From Olsenella profusa F0195 (GTDB lineage: Bacteria > Actinomycetota > Coriobacteriia > Coriobacteriales > Atopobiaceae): a stretch of 64,000 nucleotides of DNA. Location of the stretch: the NCBI RefSeq assembly GCF_000468755.1, contig NZ_AWEZ01000062.1, positions 101,250-165,249 of the forward strand. Reading direction: 5' to 3'. Under the pieces are notes generated by a model. That model saw nothing but the letters and a program-made list of their open reading frames with translations, had not been told where the DNA came from and did no database searches. Below, one piece after another: positions 42,664-52,266 of the stretch. How positions within the stretch are numbered: the stretch's first letter is position 1; every line of letters starts with the position of its first letter. The translations under genes and the position numbers were made by a program.

Positions 42664-45198
42664 TCATTCGATGGGCTCATGGAGGTGCCCTGACGTGGCG
42701 CGCGCCAACCGACGTGCAGGCTTCCTGCCAGTCGCCGCAGCGCGCACCGCACGCCCCACGCGCTCCACCTCAAGGGCCGCCTCCCGCTCCGAGAGCAGCG
42801 TGCAATCCACCATCAGGCGAGAGACGCCCGCCGCGATGAGCTCTCCGATCTCGGGCGTGGCGTCCAGTGGACGAGCCGCGTAGATGTGGCTCCTGCCCGC
42901 GAGGTCCGTGCGCACGGGCAGGAGCGCGCCAGCACGGTCGCGCAGGGAGAGGCGCCTGGAGCGCAGCGCGCAGCTGGCGCAGTCGTGGATGCAGCGACCC
43001 GTCGTCTGCAGCACGCAATGCTCGCTGGTCATGGCGCGCAGGCGGCCGCTCACGATGAGGCCACACGGCACGGATGACGCCTTGCCCAGCGCACAGGCCT
43101 CCTCCAGCGTCAGCTCGGGAGAGAGCCAGAGGCCCTTGGCCCCCGCCTGCTCCAGAGCGACGAGGGTGCTCTCGTTGTGTGCGGGAATGCACTCGCGCAC
43201 CTCGGGCAGGGAGCCACGCTCGAGCGCGAGCACAAGTTCGCTCATGTTGCCCACGGCGCAGGGCGCACCCTGCTCCACCAGCGGATCGAGCCGCTGGTGG
43301 TCGGGCTCGCGGCACACCTCGTCGAGCCAGGGCACAACCGTGATGCCCTCCGGCCACGCAGCGTCTTGCCGTCGGGCTTCCTCGCACGCATCCGGCGTCG
43401 CATAGAGGCGCGTCGCCCCTGCGGTCACGGCCGCTTGAGCCAGGACGGGCGTGGGCACCAGCGCGCACACCTCTGCCGCACGCGAAACACTGGGAGCGGC
43501 AAGGCCGGCCTCCCTGCGCACGAAGCGCAGGTGAGTGGCAAGGTCCTCCCCGTCAGGCACGCGGGCGAGGCCCTCCTCGCGCACCGCGGCCGAGCTGGGC
43601 ACCAGGATCGTCTCCTCGAGCAGGCGGCAGGCCTTGGCACGCACCCCATGCACGGCCGAGAAGCCCATGCCGCAGCCCTCGTCCACCTCGACCTCGAAGG
43701 CAACCGGCACAAAGGGGCTCTGGCCCATGCGGCCCACATGCTCCACGAGGTCCTCGCGCGTGACGGCCCTGGTGCGCGCCGCCTCCACCACAAAGCCCTC
43801 CGCACGGGCCGTGGCCCCGCCATCCACGCAGGCAAGCTCCACCACGAACGGTTGGCCCAGGCGGGCCTCCACGCGTACGCGCACGGGCCTCTTGTACCGG
43901 TCATCCCCTGTGGCAACGCGCGCCGCCTCGTCCATGGCCGCCTGTGAGCGGATGACGCGCACGGGGCAACCTGCGGCCATGGGGCGCACGGTCTTGCAGC
44001 AGATGGTCTCACCCACACGGGCGTCCGCCGGGACATGGGTCGTCAGGAACTGCGTGGGGTCGTCCATCGGGCGCACCTCGAGCAGGTCACCCTCCCCCAC
44101 CGACCTGTCCAGCCTGATGTCCACCTCGGCAAAGGTCTTGAACCTCAACCGCTCGCGTCCGCCGTTGGCACCGCCGCGACGTACGCGGCCACCACCGAGG
44201 TCACGCGTGGCCACGACGATCCCCACCAGCTCGCCACGATTGTTGGAGCGCTCGTAGCTCATCATGTCGTCGTCGGACGTCCCGTCCAGGTAGGCGTGCG
44301 TGAAGTCGCGGTTGAAGGCGCGACGCAGCCGCTGGTGGCGCTCAGCCTCCTCCACATCGGTGGGAAGGCGGCCTGCCGCCAGGTCATCCAGCTGCGCACG
44401 ATAGGCGGAGACGACGGAGCACACGTAGTCCGGGGCCTTCATGCGACCCTCCACCTTGAGCGAGCCCAGGCCCGCCTGGGCAAGGCGCGGCAGGTCCTCG
44501 ATGGTGCAGTAGTCCTTGGGACACAGGGGCAGGCGACGTCCCGGCGCCGAGATGCTCGCGCCGTCCTCGTCCACCAGCTGGTAGGGCAGGCGACAGGGCT
44601 GCGCGCACATGCCACGGTTGGCGGAGCGCCCTTTGGCAAGCGAGCTCATCATGCAGATGCCGGAATAGCAGAAGCAGAGTGCGCCATGCCCAAAGCTCTC
44701 GAGCTCGACGCCCTCCTGGGCGATGCGCGCCATCTCGGGCACGGAGAGCTCGCGCGAGAGGGTCACGCGCTCCACCCCAAGCTCCCGACACCATGCCGTG
44801 GCACGGGCGTCGTGAATGTTGGCCTGCGTGGAGATGTGGCATTCCATTTGGGGAAAGCGGTGGCGTATCTCAAAGAGCAGGCCCCAGTCCTGGATGATGA
44901 AGGCGTCCGCACCCAGCAGCCACGCCTTGCGCACCAGGGCGAGCACACGGGGCATCTCGCACGTACGGATGACCACGTTGACCGTCACGTACACGCGCAC
45001 GTCCGCAAGATGGGCCGCGCGGCAGGCGGCCTCGAAGGTCTCACAGGTGAAGTTGTGTGCGCTGCGACGGGCATTGAAGTCGTTGCCCAGGGCGCAGTAG
45101 ATGGCATCCGCACCGGCGGCGAGGGCGGCATTGAACGGCTCGGGGCCACCAGCGGGCGCGAGCAGCTCCGGAACGGCATGGGTATCGCGAAAGCGCAC
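42664..45198 (-). CDS. Peptidase U32 family protein (collagenase-like/RNA-modification type)
   Basis: This 844-residue protein has an N-terminal U32 domain: ELLAPAGGPEPFNAALAAGA, DFNARRSAHNF, GALCFCYSGICMMSS and RSANRGMCAQPCRLPY with clustered Cys that in relatives such as TrhP and RlhA bind a Fe-S cluster. The C-terminal half repeats a related barrel and ends with another Cys set (CVLQTTGRCIHDCASC). Many U32 proteins hydroxylate RNA rather than cleave peptides. A GTG at 45198 is the only start just before the conserved PELLAP; the longer frame is not protein-like. Confidence 0.88.
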   Translation of the reverse strand: MRFRDTHAVPELLAPAGGPEPFNAALAAGADAIYCALGNDFNARRSAHNFTCETFEAACRAAHLADVRVYVTVNVVIRTCEMPRVLALVRKAWLLGADAFIIQDWGLLFEIRHRFPQMECHISTQANIHDARATAWCRELGVERVTLSRELSVPEMARIAQEGVELESFGHGALCFCYSGICMMSSLAKGRSANRGMCAQPCRLPYQLVDEDGASISAPGRRLPLCPKDYCTIEDLPRLAQAGLGSLKVEGRMKAPDYVCSVVSAYRAQLDDLAAGRLPTDVEEAERHQRLRRAFNRDFTHAYLDGTSDDDMMSYERSNNRGELVGIVVATRDLGGGRVRRGGANGGRERLRFKTFAEVDIRLDRSVGEGDLLEVRPMDDPTQFLTTHVPADARVGETICCKTVRPMAAGCPVRVIRSQAAMDEAARVATGDDRYKRPVRVRVEARLGQPFVVELACVDGGATARAEGFVVEAARTRAVTREDLVEHVGRMGQSPFVPVAFEVEVDEGCGMGFSAVHGVRAKACRLLEETILVPSSAAVREEGLARVPDGEDLATHLRFVRREAGLAAPSVSRAAEVCALVPTPVLAQAAVTAGATRLYATPDACEEARRQDAAWPEGITVVPWLDEVCREPDHQRLDPLVEQGAPCAVGNMSELVLALERGSLPEVRECIPAHNESTLVALEQAGAKGLWLSPELTLEEACALGKASSVPCGLIVSGRLRAMTSEHCVLQTTGRCIHDCASCALRSRRLSLRDRAGALLPVRTDLAGRSHIYAARPLDATPEIGELIAAGVSRLMVDCTLLSEREAALEVERVGRAVRAAATGRKPARRLARATSGHLHEPIE

Positions 45199-45365
45199 GG
45201 GGTCAGATCCCTTCGTGCAGGGGGTCAGGCGGGCAGCAGCCCATGATAGCGCAGCGGGACGTCCGGGGGAGGCAGCCGTACACGAAGGGAATGGCCCAGG
45301 AGGCTCCCTGGCCAACCCCTGGCATCCGCGCACGAAACGCCACTGCAGGTCACACCGACGATCGC

Positions 45366-46343
45366 CTAGTAGCCCAAGCCAAGGTAGCGATCCTCGAGCG
45401 AGACGATCCTCATGCCATAGCCAGCGTCAGCGGCCCAGCCCACGCCTGCGGGATAGTCTGGGATGCCCAGCCCCTGCACCATGGTCACACTGCCCCGGCG
45501 CACATAGCCAAAGCGTGGGTCCAGACGGGCTCTCACCAAGTCCGCCGTGCTGGCATAGGCCTTGAGATGCTGGACCTGCACCCGAAGTCCCGCCCGCACG
45601 CCATCCGAGCTGCCATCGCCATCTAGGTCCATGCGCAGGTCGTTGCCCTTGGCGCCACCGCCCACGGCACCGATGCCGGCAAAGTTGCACTGCTCGACGG
45701 AGACGTCCCCGCCAAACCTGAGCCAATTGGTCTCCAGCATCACCTGGGCAAAGACGATCTCACCGCTGACGCCCTCGGTGTCCGCCTCCTCGACGAGCAC
45801 CCGGCAGAACTGGTCTATGGTGGCCGCCCCCTGGGATGCGTACACGGAGGAGGGATAGGAGGACTCCCCCACCGCCTGCCGATAGGCGCGCGCCATCTGC
45901 TGCGCCGTGACCGTCGTGGGCCCCATGATGGCCTGCGGCCGCTGGGAGGCCCCCGTCCAGGCGCCCGACGAGGCCAGCTGCCAGTAGGTGGCCCCATCCC
46001 ACAGCCAGCCGGTTGCCATGGCACCGGACGCGCAAAGGTAGTACCAGGAGTCATCCACGCGCAGCCAGCCGGTGGCCATCGCCCCGGAGTCCCGCAGGTA
46101 ATACCAGGAGCCACCCAGATACTGCCAGCCCGTGCGCATCGTGCCCGCCGCGTCGAAGTAGTACCAGCTGCCGTCGATGGCATGCCAGCCCGTCACCCGC
46201 GTACCGGCCTCGACGTACTGCCACGTCTGGCCCTCGTGCACCCAACCGTCACTCGGCTGGGCGAGGGCAGGCGTCTGTCCCACTGTCAGGACGCATGCGA
46301 TGCCCGCTGCCACGAGTCCCACAAGTCTCAGGACGCGCCTCAT
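45366..46343 (-). CDS. Secreted choline-binding N-acetylglucosaminidase
   Basis: This 325-residue protein has a signal peptide (about 1-27, ending ALAQ), four to five choline-binding repeats (about 34-130: GWHAIDGSWYYFDAAG and GSWYYLRDSGAMATGW), and a C-terminal glucosaminidase-type domain (about 160-325: EIVFAQVMLETNWLRFGGDV, CNFAGIGAVGGG). The catalytic Glu is in MLETNWL. It should cut wall glycan and bind choline-decorated polymers, as LytB does in pneumococcus. Its start at 46343 has GGAGGGGGAGCG upstream. The amidase gene 62 bases upstream carries the same repeats. Confidence 0.88.
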   Translation of the reverse strand: MRRVLRLVGLVAAGIACVLTVGQTPALAQPSDGWVHEGQTWQYVEAGTRVTGWHAIDGSWYYFDAAGTMRTGWQYLGGSWYYLRDSGAMATGWLRVDDSWYYLCASGAMATGWLWDGATYWQLASSGAWTGASQRPQAIMGPTTVTAQQMARAYRQAVGESSYPSSVYASQGAATIDQFCRVLVEEADTEGVSGEIVFAQVMLETNWLRFGGDVSVEQCNFAGIGAVGGGAKGNDLRMDLDGDGSSDGVRAGLRVQVQHLKAYASTADLVRARLDPRFGYVRRGSVTMVQGLGIPDYPAGVGWAADAGYGMRIVSLEDRYLGLGY

Positions 46344-46404
46344 GCGCTCCCCCTCCGTGAACGTGAGCGAGCGCCGGCCACCCAGGGTGGGCCGGCACCA
46401 TGCC

Positions 46405-47751
46405 CTACCTGCTGGCACCCGTCCAGGCACCGGACGGGCCAAGCTCCCATTCCCGAGCGCCCTCGCGTTGCCATCCCGTGAGCATGGCGCCCGAGCCGCC
46501 GAGGAGGTACCAGGAACCTCCGACCTTCACCCAACCGGTGGCCATGGCGCCAGAATCGTAGAGGTAATACCATGCGCCATCCGTCCATATCCAGCCCGTA
46601 TGCATGGCACCCGAGGAGGGGTCGAGGTAGTACCACGTGGAGCCAATGCGCTGCCAGCCCGTGATACGGGCACCGGAACCATCGAAGTAGTACCAGGAGC
46701 CATCCAGCCGACGCCAGCCGGTCGCCATGGCGCCTGAGGCATCAAACCAGTAGTGAACGCCACCGATGGTCTGCCACCCCGTGACCATATAGCCCTGGCC
46801 ATCCAAGTAGTACCAGGCATTGCCCAGGTACCTCCAGGCACTCCGAACGTACGAGCCACTCTCCCTGACCATCCAATGCTGGCCATCGGATGACCGCTCC
46901 CAGGTGGCGGCCAGGCCATAGTAACGCATGATGGCATCCGCATCGGCCCTGCCCATGGCCTCGGCATGGCGATTGAGGTTATAGGCATCGGAGGCGTTGT
47001 CGATGAAGCCGTGCTCCACGATGATGCCGGTGAAGCCATATTCGCGGGCATGGCGGATGACGGCGTAGTAGTCGGAGAGCGACCCGTCGGGATAGGTGTC
47101 CTCGACGTTCTTGCGCTGGAAGATGCCGCGGCGCGCGATGCCGTAGGGCTCGCCGTTGGTGAGCGCATCGAGGATGGCGCTTGCGAGGCCCTGTCCCTGC
47201 GTGCCGCATTCGGGAAAGTACGAGATGTCCGTGCGGGGATACCACACCTCGGCACCAGAGCTGCCACCGGAGTTGACGTGCAGGCTCACATACACGCTTG
47301 CGCCGGCCTTGTAGGCCTTGGTCACACGAGCCTGCAGCTCAAGGGCGGCGTTGGTGCTGAACACGCAGGTGTCGGAATCGCGAATCATACACACGGTGAT
47401 GCCATGGCTCTCGAGCTCCGCCTTAGCGGCCATCGCAATGCGCAGGTTGAGGGCCTTCTCCTGGAGGCCGTTGCCCACGGCGCCGGCGTCGTTGCCGCCA
47501 TGACCCGCATCGAGCGCAACCACGAACTTACCCGAGCTGCCGAGGCCCGTGGAGCGCATGCGCCTCGTGGTCGTGGTCTGCGGCGGGAGGGCGTCGTTGA
47601 TCCTCTGCATGTCCTCGTCAGAGATGGGTGCGGTCTCGGCATCATCGGTGGCCTCGGTGGCAGATGCGCGGCCTGGTGTAGTCAGTAGCACCGAGAGCAT
47701 CAGCGCAAAGGCTGTCACGAGGACGATGGGCATGGACTTCTTCTGCCTCAC
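46405..47751 (-). CDS. Secreted choline-binding N-acetylmuramoyl-L-alanine amidase
   Basis: This 448-residue protein has a signal peptide (about 1-31), an amidase_3 catalytic domain (about 75-275) with zinc-site motifs VVALDAGHGGNDAG, VSLHVNSGGSSGAE and IVEHGFIDN, and a C-terminal region of seven or so choline-binding repeats (WYYLDGQGYMVTGWQ, GSWYYFDGSGARITGW and others). It cleaves the bond between muramic acid and peptide. The GTG start at 47751 is chosen for GGGGAGGAG upstream. It is probably co-transcribed with the glucosaminidase gene, and both fit the phosphocholine cassette at 52.7-57 kb. Confidence 0.9.
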   Translation of the reverse strand: MRQKKSMPIVLVTAFALMLSVLLTTPGRASATEATDDAETAPISDEDMQRINDALPPQTTTTRRMRSTGLGSSGKFVVALDAGHGGNDAGAVGNGLQEKALNLRIAMAAKAELESHGITVCMIRDSDTCVFSTNAALELQARVTKAYKAGASVYVSLHVNSGGSSGAEVWYPRTDISYFPECGTQGQGLASAILDALTNGEPYGIARRGIFQRKNVEDTYPDGSLSDYYAVIRHAREYGFTGIIVEHGFIDNASDAYNLNRHAEAMGRADADAIMRYYGLAATWERSSDGQHWMVRESGSYVRSAWRYLGNAWYYLDGQGYMVTGWQTIGGVHYWFDASGAMATGWRRLDGSWYYFDGSGARITGWQRIGSTWYYLDPSSGAMHTGWIWTDGAWYYLYDSGAMATGWVKVGGSWYLLGGSGAMLTGWQREGAREWELGPSGAWTGASR

Positions 47752-48075
47752 TGCGAGCTCCTCCCCGCCGGATACGGGCCACCAACCCTCTGTCCAGCAT
47801 ACTAAAGGAAGCGCCTGTCCCACCTTTCCTCATACATTCTGCGTGTGGGGAGGGCAAGGGATGGATGGCCGTGCGGTGACGGACCCATGGCGCTCCTTGA
47901 CAAGGATGGCCTCGCCTTTCCTGTTCTCAATACGCCTCATGCGAACCGAGCGCCTCACCACCTGAATGCGATGGTCGCTTCCCCTACGAGCGGGTAGGCA
48001 TCACCTCTGTGGGGCAAGAAGTCAATTCCAGATGTATCGGCCCCTGCGCTGGGCAGCCAGAGCTGGTAGCCATAG
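47752..48075. other. Intergenic region with an out-of-frame protein-like tail
   Basis: This gap lies between the amidase start and the stop of the membrane protein gene. The right part (47955-48072) contains a minus-strand frame reading AADYGYQLWLPSAGADTSGI and ending GEATIAFRW, which has protein-like composition and directly continues the preceding membrane-protein gene in another frame. The left part should hold the amidase promoter; none is obvious. Confidence 0.4.
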
Positions 48076-49890
48076 TCAGCCGCTCTCGTAGAAACGAATG
48101 ATGTAGGCAGTTGCGTCATCCGTCTGCCCAGCGATGGCATCGACGACCTCGTAGCGTGCATCTGCGGCATAGTGCTCGTCGAGGTAGGCCACGAGCTTGT
48201 CCGCAGTGGAGGTGTCATATGTCACGAGTCGGACCTTTGGATTGTCAACCAGACCTTTTAGCAGGTTGTCGATGCCATATCGCCTTCTGCGCGCCTTGAG
48301 TGCAGGGGACCCCTCAGCCCAGCCGCCCAAGGTGAAATTCCGCAATAGCATGTCGTCGTCCGGGATGATGTCGAGACCATAGGCGCCCTCAAATCCCCAG
48401 GCATATCCGGTAGCGTCCCAGGCAAACACCTCATCTGGATGATTGCGCTCATATGAGAGAATGGCGCTCTGTGGCACGTAGCTTCGCTGGTTGAGGTTAT
48501 GGCCCAGCTTTTGCAACGAGGCATGCGGCAGGAGAAGCGTGCCTCCCCATAGGCATGTCACAAGAATGCAGGTCACGGATAGCGCCGCCATGCCCATCGC
48601 GGCGCGGGGAGCCCCATCGTTCCTGCTATGCCTCGCATCCTGGCGAACGTCCCTCTCGCACAGGCCCGAAAGGGTCATGCCAAGCGCGGCACAGAGGAAG
48701 AGGGGCGTCACTACCCTGTCGGGAACCCTCCCATCCGAATAGACGTATGCATATTCGGCGCAGCACAGCACCGCAAAGCAGAGCATGGAAAGTAGGATGG
48801 CCTTCGTTGCCCTTCCACGCCGTCTCTCATCAAGCACATAGGCAGCGCAGGTGACCAGCATCACCATCAGAAGCTTGCGGCAGCTTTCGATAAGATGGGC
48901 ACCTGCGTTCAGGATGGTTCTCCCCACACTGGGAGTCTGCACGGCACGTTGAGCGCCTATCACCTGCAGCACATCACGGTCGAACACCTCTGGGTCGGCA
49001 AACACCCATGACTGCACCAGCCCATAGTCAGTCTCCGAGATTCCCCGTGGCTCCAGCTCATGGCGCACGTCGTCATACTGCCGCAGCGTGTAGTCGACAG
49101 CACTGCTACGGGCGGAACTATACAGAGACCACTCCCTGTTTTCCGGCTGCTGCCAGATGGCGAGATCAAACGCAGCAAGGGCAAGGCAGCCGATAAGCGC
49201 CATGGCAATCGGACGGAGGCGAGAGCCCATGGCATGCGTCTCATGGTCGCTGGAACTCAGCACTCCCCTCGACACGAACACAAGGGCGACGGCGCACGCC
49301 GGCACAAGAAGAAGAGCTATCTCCCAGCGTAGGGCGCACCCCATCATCACAAGGATGACTCCAAGAGGATAGGGCGCGACACTCCGAGCAGAGGCGGCAT
49401 TGCTTATGAGCGTCGCACAACCGGCGATAAAGCAGAGTGCCGCAACATAGGTGAAGTTTGATCCAATCGTTACCCCTGCGAGTGTCAGGAAGATCGTCCC
49501 TGAGGCAACGATGGATGGTCCGAGGCGATGGCGCCAAAAAAGTGCCCATGCCAGGAGGCAAGCCATCGAAAGCAGCGACAGGACGAACTCGAGCGCATAG
49601 AACCCGTTGACGGACGGGAGGAGGGCATTGATCCCCAAGGAGATGTAGCTCACGACGGCATTTACGAACAGACAGGGAGTAGTTGCCCCAACACGACCGG
49701 AAAGCATCAGGGAGATGCTCCAGTCATCATCCACTCCACGTGGGTCATCATGAAAGACTGCCAGAGCAGGCGCCAGGACAAGCGCCGCGAGAGCGAATGA
49801 CACCACAAGCACGTGCCGTCTGGTTTGCAACCAGCGGTCAATCCGCATGCAGGCATGCGCGACGAGCGGGATGCGCTCCTGCATCGTCAT
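48076..49890 (-). CDS. GT-C-like multi-spanning membrane protein
   Basis: This 604-residue protein has about eleven membrane helices and a C-terminal soluble part. The first extracellular loop contains HDDPRGVDDDWSISLMLSG, with acidic residues in the position of the DxD or ExD motif of GT-C glycosyltransferases. The last ~150 residues are predicted external. I suggest a lipid-linked sugar transferase; the family is not certain. The gene lies four bases downstream of tyrS. The start at 49890 lacks a strong ribosome-binding site, and 49884 is an alternative. Confidence 0.65.
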   Translation of the reverse strand: MTMQERIPLVAHACMRIDRWLQTRRHVLVVSFALAALVLAPALAVFHDDPRGVDDDWSISLMLSGRVGATTPCLFVNAVVSYISLGINALLPSVNGFYALEFVLSLLSMACLLAWALFWRHRLGPSIVASGTIFLTLAGVTIGSNFTYVAALCFIAGCATLISNAASARSVAPYPLGVILVMMGCALRWEIALLLVPACAVALVFVSRGVLSSSDHETHAMGSRLRPIAMALIGCLALAAFDLAIWQQPENREWSLYSSARSSAVDYTLRQYDDVRHELEPRGISETDYGLVQSWVFADPEVFDRDVLQVIGAQRAVQTPSVGRTILNAGAHLIESCRKLLMVMLVTCAAYVLDERRRGRATKAILLSMLCFAVLCCAEYAYVYSDGRVPDRVVTPLFLCAALGMTLSGLCERDVRQDARHSRNDGAPRAAMGMAALSVTCILVTCLWGGTLLLPHASLQKLGHNLNQRSYVPQSAILSYERNHPDEVFAWDATGYAWGFEGAYGLDIIPDDDMLLRNFTLGGWAEGSPALKARRRRYGIDNLLKGLVDNPKVRLVTYDTSTADKLVAYLDEHYAADARYEVVDAIAGQTDDATAYIIRFYESG

Positions 49891-49894
49891 TCGT

Positions 49895-51109
49895 CTATGC
49901 CAGCCGCACGAACTTGCGCTTGCCAACCTGCAGCACCGTTTTGGCAGACAGCAGGGATGGCTCCACGTTGTAGCTCTTGGCAGCCAGCCTCCTGCCATCA
50001 ATCTTGACAGAGCCCTGGTCAATCATGCGGCGAGCCTCGCCGGCAGACCTCACCAGGCCAGCATCTGCCAGTACCTTTGCCAGGTAGACCCTTCCGTCGT
50101 CATTGAGGGTGAGGTCGGCCTTGAACTCCGGCACGTCCTCGGGAATCTCGTGCTTCTTGAAGAGGCCATCAAAGGCCGCCTCGGCCTGGGCCCCTGCGCC
50201 AGCGCCATGGTAGAGATCCACGATGTTGGCGGCAAGCTGGCGCTTGAGATGGTAGGGGTCGGCCGTCTTGTTCGCATAGGCAGCATCGATGGCGTCCACC
50301 TCATCCACGGGGACGGTGGAGCACAGACGGAAGTACATGGGCACCAGCTCGTCCGTGATGCTCATGACCTCGCCGAACATGTCGGTCGGCTCGTCGGTGA
50401 GCCCCACGTAGTTGCCGTAGCTCTTGGACATCTTCCTGATGCCATCGGTCCCCACCAAAAGCGGCATCGTAAGGGCCACCTGCGGCTCCATGCCCATGGC
50501 ACGCATGAGGTCGCGTCCCGCGAGCAGGTTGAATATCTGGTCGTTGCCGCCCATCTCCACATCCGCCTTGATGACCACGGAATCGTAGGCTTGGAGCACG
50601 GGATAGATGAACTCATGCAGGGCGATGGACTGCCCATTGGCATAGCGAGTGTGGAAGTCCTCGCGCTCGAGGATGCGGGCCACATTGAACTTGCTCATGA
50701 GTTCGAGCATCTTGGCCAGGTCGAGGGGCTTGAGCCAGTCGCCATTGTGGACGATCTTGGTCCTCTGGGGGTCAAGCACCTTCATGGCCTGGGCAACATA
50801 GGTCTGCGCATTGGCCTCCACCTGCCCCTCCGTGAGAGGCGGACGGGTGGAGTCACGACCGGAGGGGTCGCCGATGAGCGCGGTGCCATTGCCGATGATG
50901 AGGGTCACGTCGTGGCCGATGTCCTGGAACTGGCGCATCTTGCGCAGGGGGACGGCATGGCCCAGGTGCAGGTCAGGCGAGGTGGGATCCACACCCAGCT
51001 TGATGTTGAGGGGCGTGCCCTTCTCGAGCTTCCTCCTGAGCTCTCCCATGGGCACGATCTGCATGGTGCCCGATGTAATGATCTTGAGCTGTTCGTCGAC
51101 AGAGAGCAC
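49895..51109 (-). CDS. tyrS: Tyrosyl-tRNA synthetase
   Basis: This 404-residue class I synthetase charges tRNA-Tyr. It has the HIGH-like motif HLGH in SPDLHLGHAVPL, the KMSKS motif in KMSKSYGNYVGL, and a C-terminal S4 RNA-binding domain (EARRMIDQGSVKIDGRRL). The GTG start at 51109 has GGAGGAAG upstream and matches the family N-terminus. I looked for a T-box leader upstream and did not find one. Confidence 0.96.
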   Translation of the reverse strand: MLSVDEQLKIITSGTMQIVPMGELRRKLEKGTPLNIKLGVDPTSPDLHLGHAVPLRKMRQFQDIGHDVTLIIGNGTALIGDPSGRDSTRPPLTEGQVEANAQTYVAQAMKVLDPQRTKIVHNGDWLKPLDLAKMLELMSKFNVARILEREDFHTRYANGQSIALHEFIYPVLQAYDSVVIKADVEMGGNDQIFNLLAGRDLMRAMGMEPQVALTMPLLVGTDGIRKMSKSYGNYVGLTDEPTDMFGEVMSITDELVPMYFRLCSTVPVDEVDAIDAAYANKTADPYHLKRQLAANIVDLYHGAGAGAQAEAAFDGLFKKHEIPEDVPEFKADLTLNDDGRVYLAKVLADAGLVRSAGEARRMIDQGSVKIDGRRLAAKSYNVEPSLLSAKTVLQVGKRKFVRLA

Positions 51110-51216
51110 GGGGCTTCCTCCAAGGGTAGTGATGCCACAGACAAGTAGCATAGCGCAACGGCCCGTTGCCGGCGCCCTTCCATGCGACAGCGTCAGGGCC
51201 CGCATCGTTATGCGCG

Positions 51217-51438
51217 TCACCGGCCACTTCCGTCGAGGGCGTGGCCCGAGGCGGTCATGACGTCTGCGGGATGGTAGCGGGGCTCCAGCTGGTTGAGGGT
51301 CTCATAGGTATCCTCGGGCAGGCGACAGAACCTCCCCGTCTGAGGCGCGATCTGGGGTGAGAGCGCACGCAGGTAGCCGGGCGTGTTCGATGCGGGCCAT
51401 CCATGATGGCCCGGCTTGAGAGCGTCAACGTGGATTCG
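51217..51438 (-). pseudogene. Fragment of a ComEC-like metallo-beta-lactamase-fold protein
   Basis: An open stretch of ~74 codons between stop codons reads HVDALKPGHHGWPASNTPGY and continues LRALSPQIAPQTG to a natural-looking end. The KxGHHG followed by S/N-T-P-x-Y/F-L-x-A-L is the usual C-terminal signature of ComEC/Rec2-type MBL domains. No start codon or N-terminal domain is present, so it looks like the remains of a longer gene. Confidence 0.5.
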
Positions 51439-51578
51439 TCAGGAAAGGCCAGCATGCCCACGCGCCACGGCCGCGGTGCCCGCAGTGCGGGCGTATCCCA
51501 TGAATGTTCCCAGCCGCCCCACAGAATCGCATACACTGGTCAGGGTTTGTCAATCCGCTATGCACAGGGAGCCGCCTC

Positions 51579-52256
51579 GTGAGGGTGCTTGCCATCATAC
51601 CCGCCTACAACGAGCAGGAATGCATCGAGGACACCGTGGATGAGCTGGTACGCACCTGCCCACAGGTGGACTACCTCGTCGTGAACGACGGCTCGGCAGA
51701 CGACACGCCACAGATCCTCGACCGGCGGGGCTTCAATCACATCGACCTTCCCGTCAACTGCGGACTCTCCGCCGGCGTGCAGGCGGGCATGAAGCATGCG
51801 CTGCGCAACGGCTACGACGCTGCCGTGCAGTATGATGCGGACGGGCAGCACATGCCCATCTACCTCGCGTCGATGGCACAGGCCATCGAACACGGCGCAG
51901 ACATCGTCATCGCATCGCGTGGGGCCGCCGGGAGTGGGGCCGTTGGTGTGCGCGGCGCCGGCGCCAAGCTCATCACCTGGCTCATTCGCCACACCACACA
52001 TCAGACCATCCAAGACCCCACCTCGGGCATGCGCATGTACGATCGCGCCATGATGGAGGTCTTCGCCAACGGCTTCGACATCACGCCCGAGCCGGACACC
52101 GTGGCCCTGCTCATCCGCAAGGGCGCCCGCGTGGTGGAGGTGCCCGCCCGGATGCGCGAGCGTCAGGGCGGCACCAGCTACCTCCGCTTCATGAGCTCCA
52201 TCCGCTACATGCTGCGCACGTGCCTGTCGCTGCTGCTCTTCCAATGGTTTAGGTAA
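51579..52256 (+). CDS. Family 2 glycosyltransferase (DPM1-like)
   Basis: This 225-residue GT-A enzyme has VLAIIPAYNEQECIEDTVDE at the N-terminus, VVNDGSADDT (nucleotide site) and the metal-binding DADGQHMP motif. The C-terminus is a single hydrophobic segment (CLSLLLFQWF). Relatives move sugars from nucleotide sugars to polyprenyl phosphate. The GTG at 51579 has AGGGAG eight bases upstream. It is followed after ten bases by a DUF2304 protein, a frequent partner of such enzymes. Confidence 0.9.
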   Translation: MRVLAIIPAYNEQECIEDTVDELVRTCPQVDYLVVNDGSADDTPQILDRRGFNHIDLPVNCGLSAGVQAGMKHALRNGYDAAVQYDADGQHMPIYLASMAQAIEHGADIVIASRGAAGSGAVGVRGAGAKLITWLIRHTTHQTIQDPTSGMRMYDRAMMEVFANGFDITPEPDTVALLIRKGARVVEVPARMRERQGGTSYLRFMSSIRYMLRTCLSLLLFQWFR

Positions 52257-52266
52257 GGGGTGCCCC

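Noticed and set aside
51110..51503. T-box leader upstream of tyrS
   Set aside because: I looked for the conserved T-box bulge sequence on the minus strand and saw nothing like it; the region instead holds a gene fragment.
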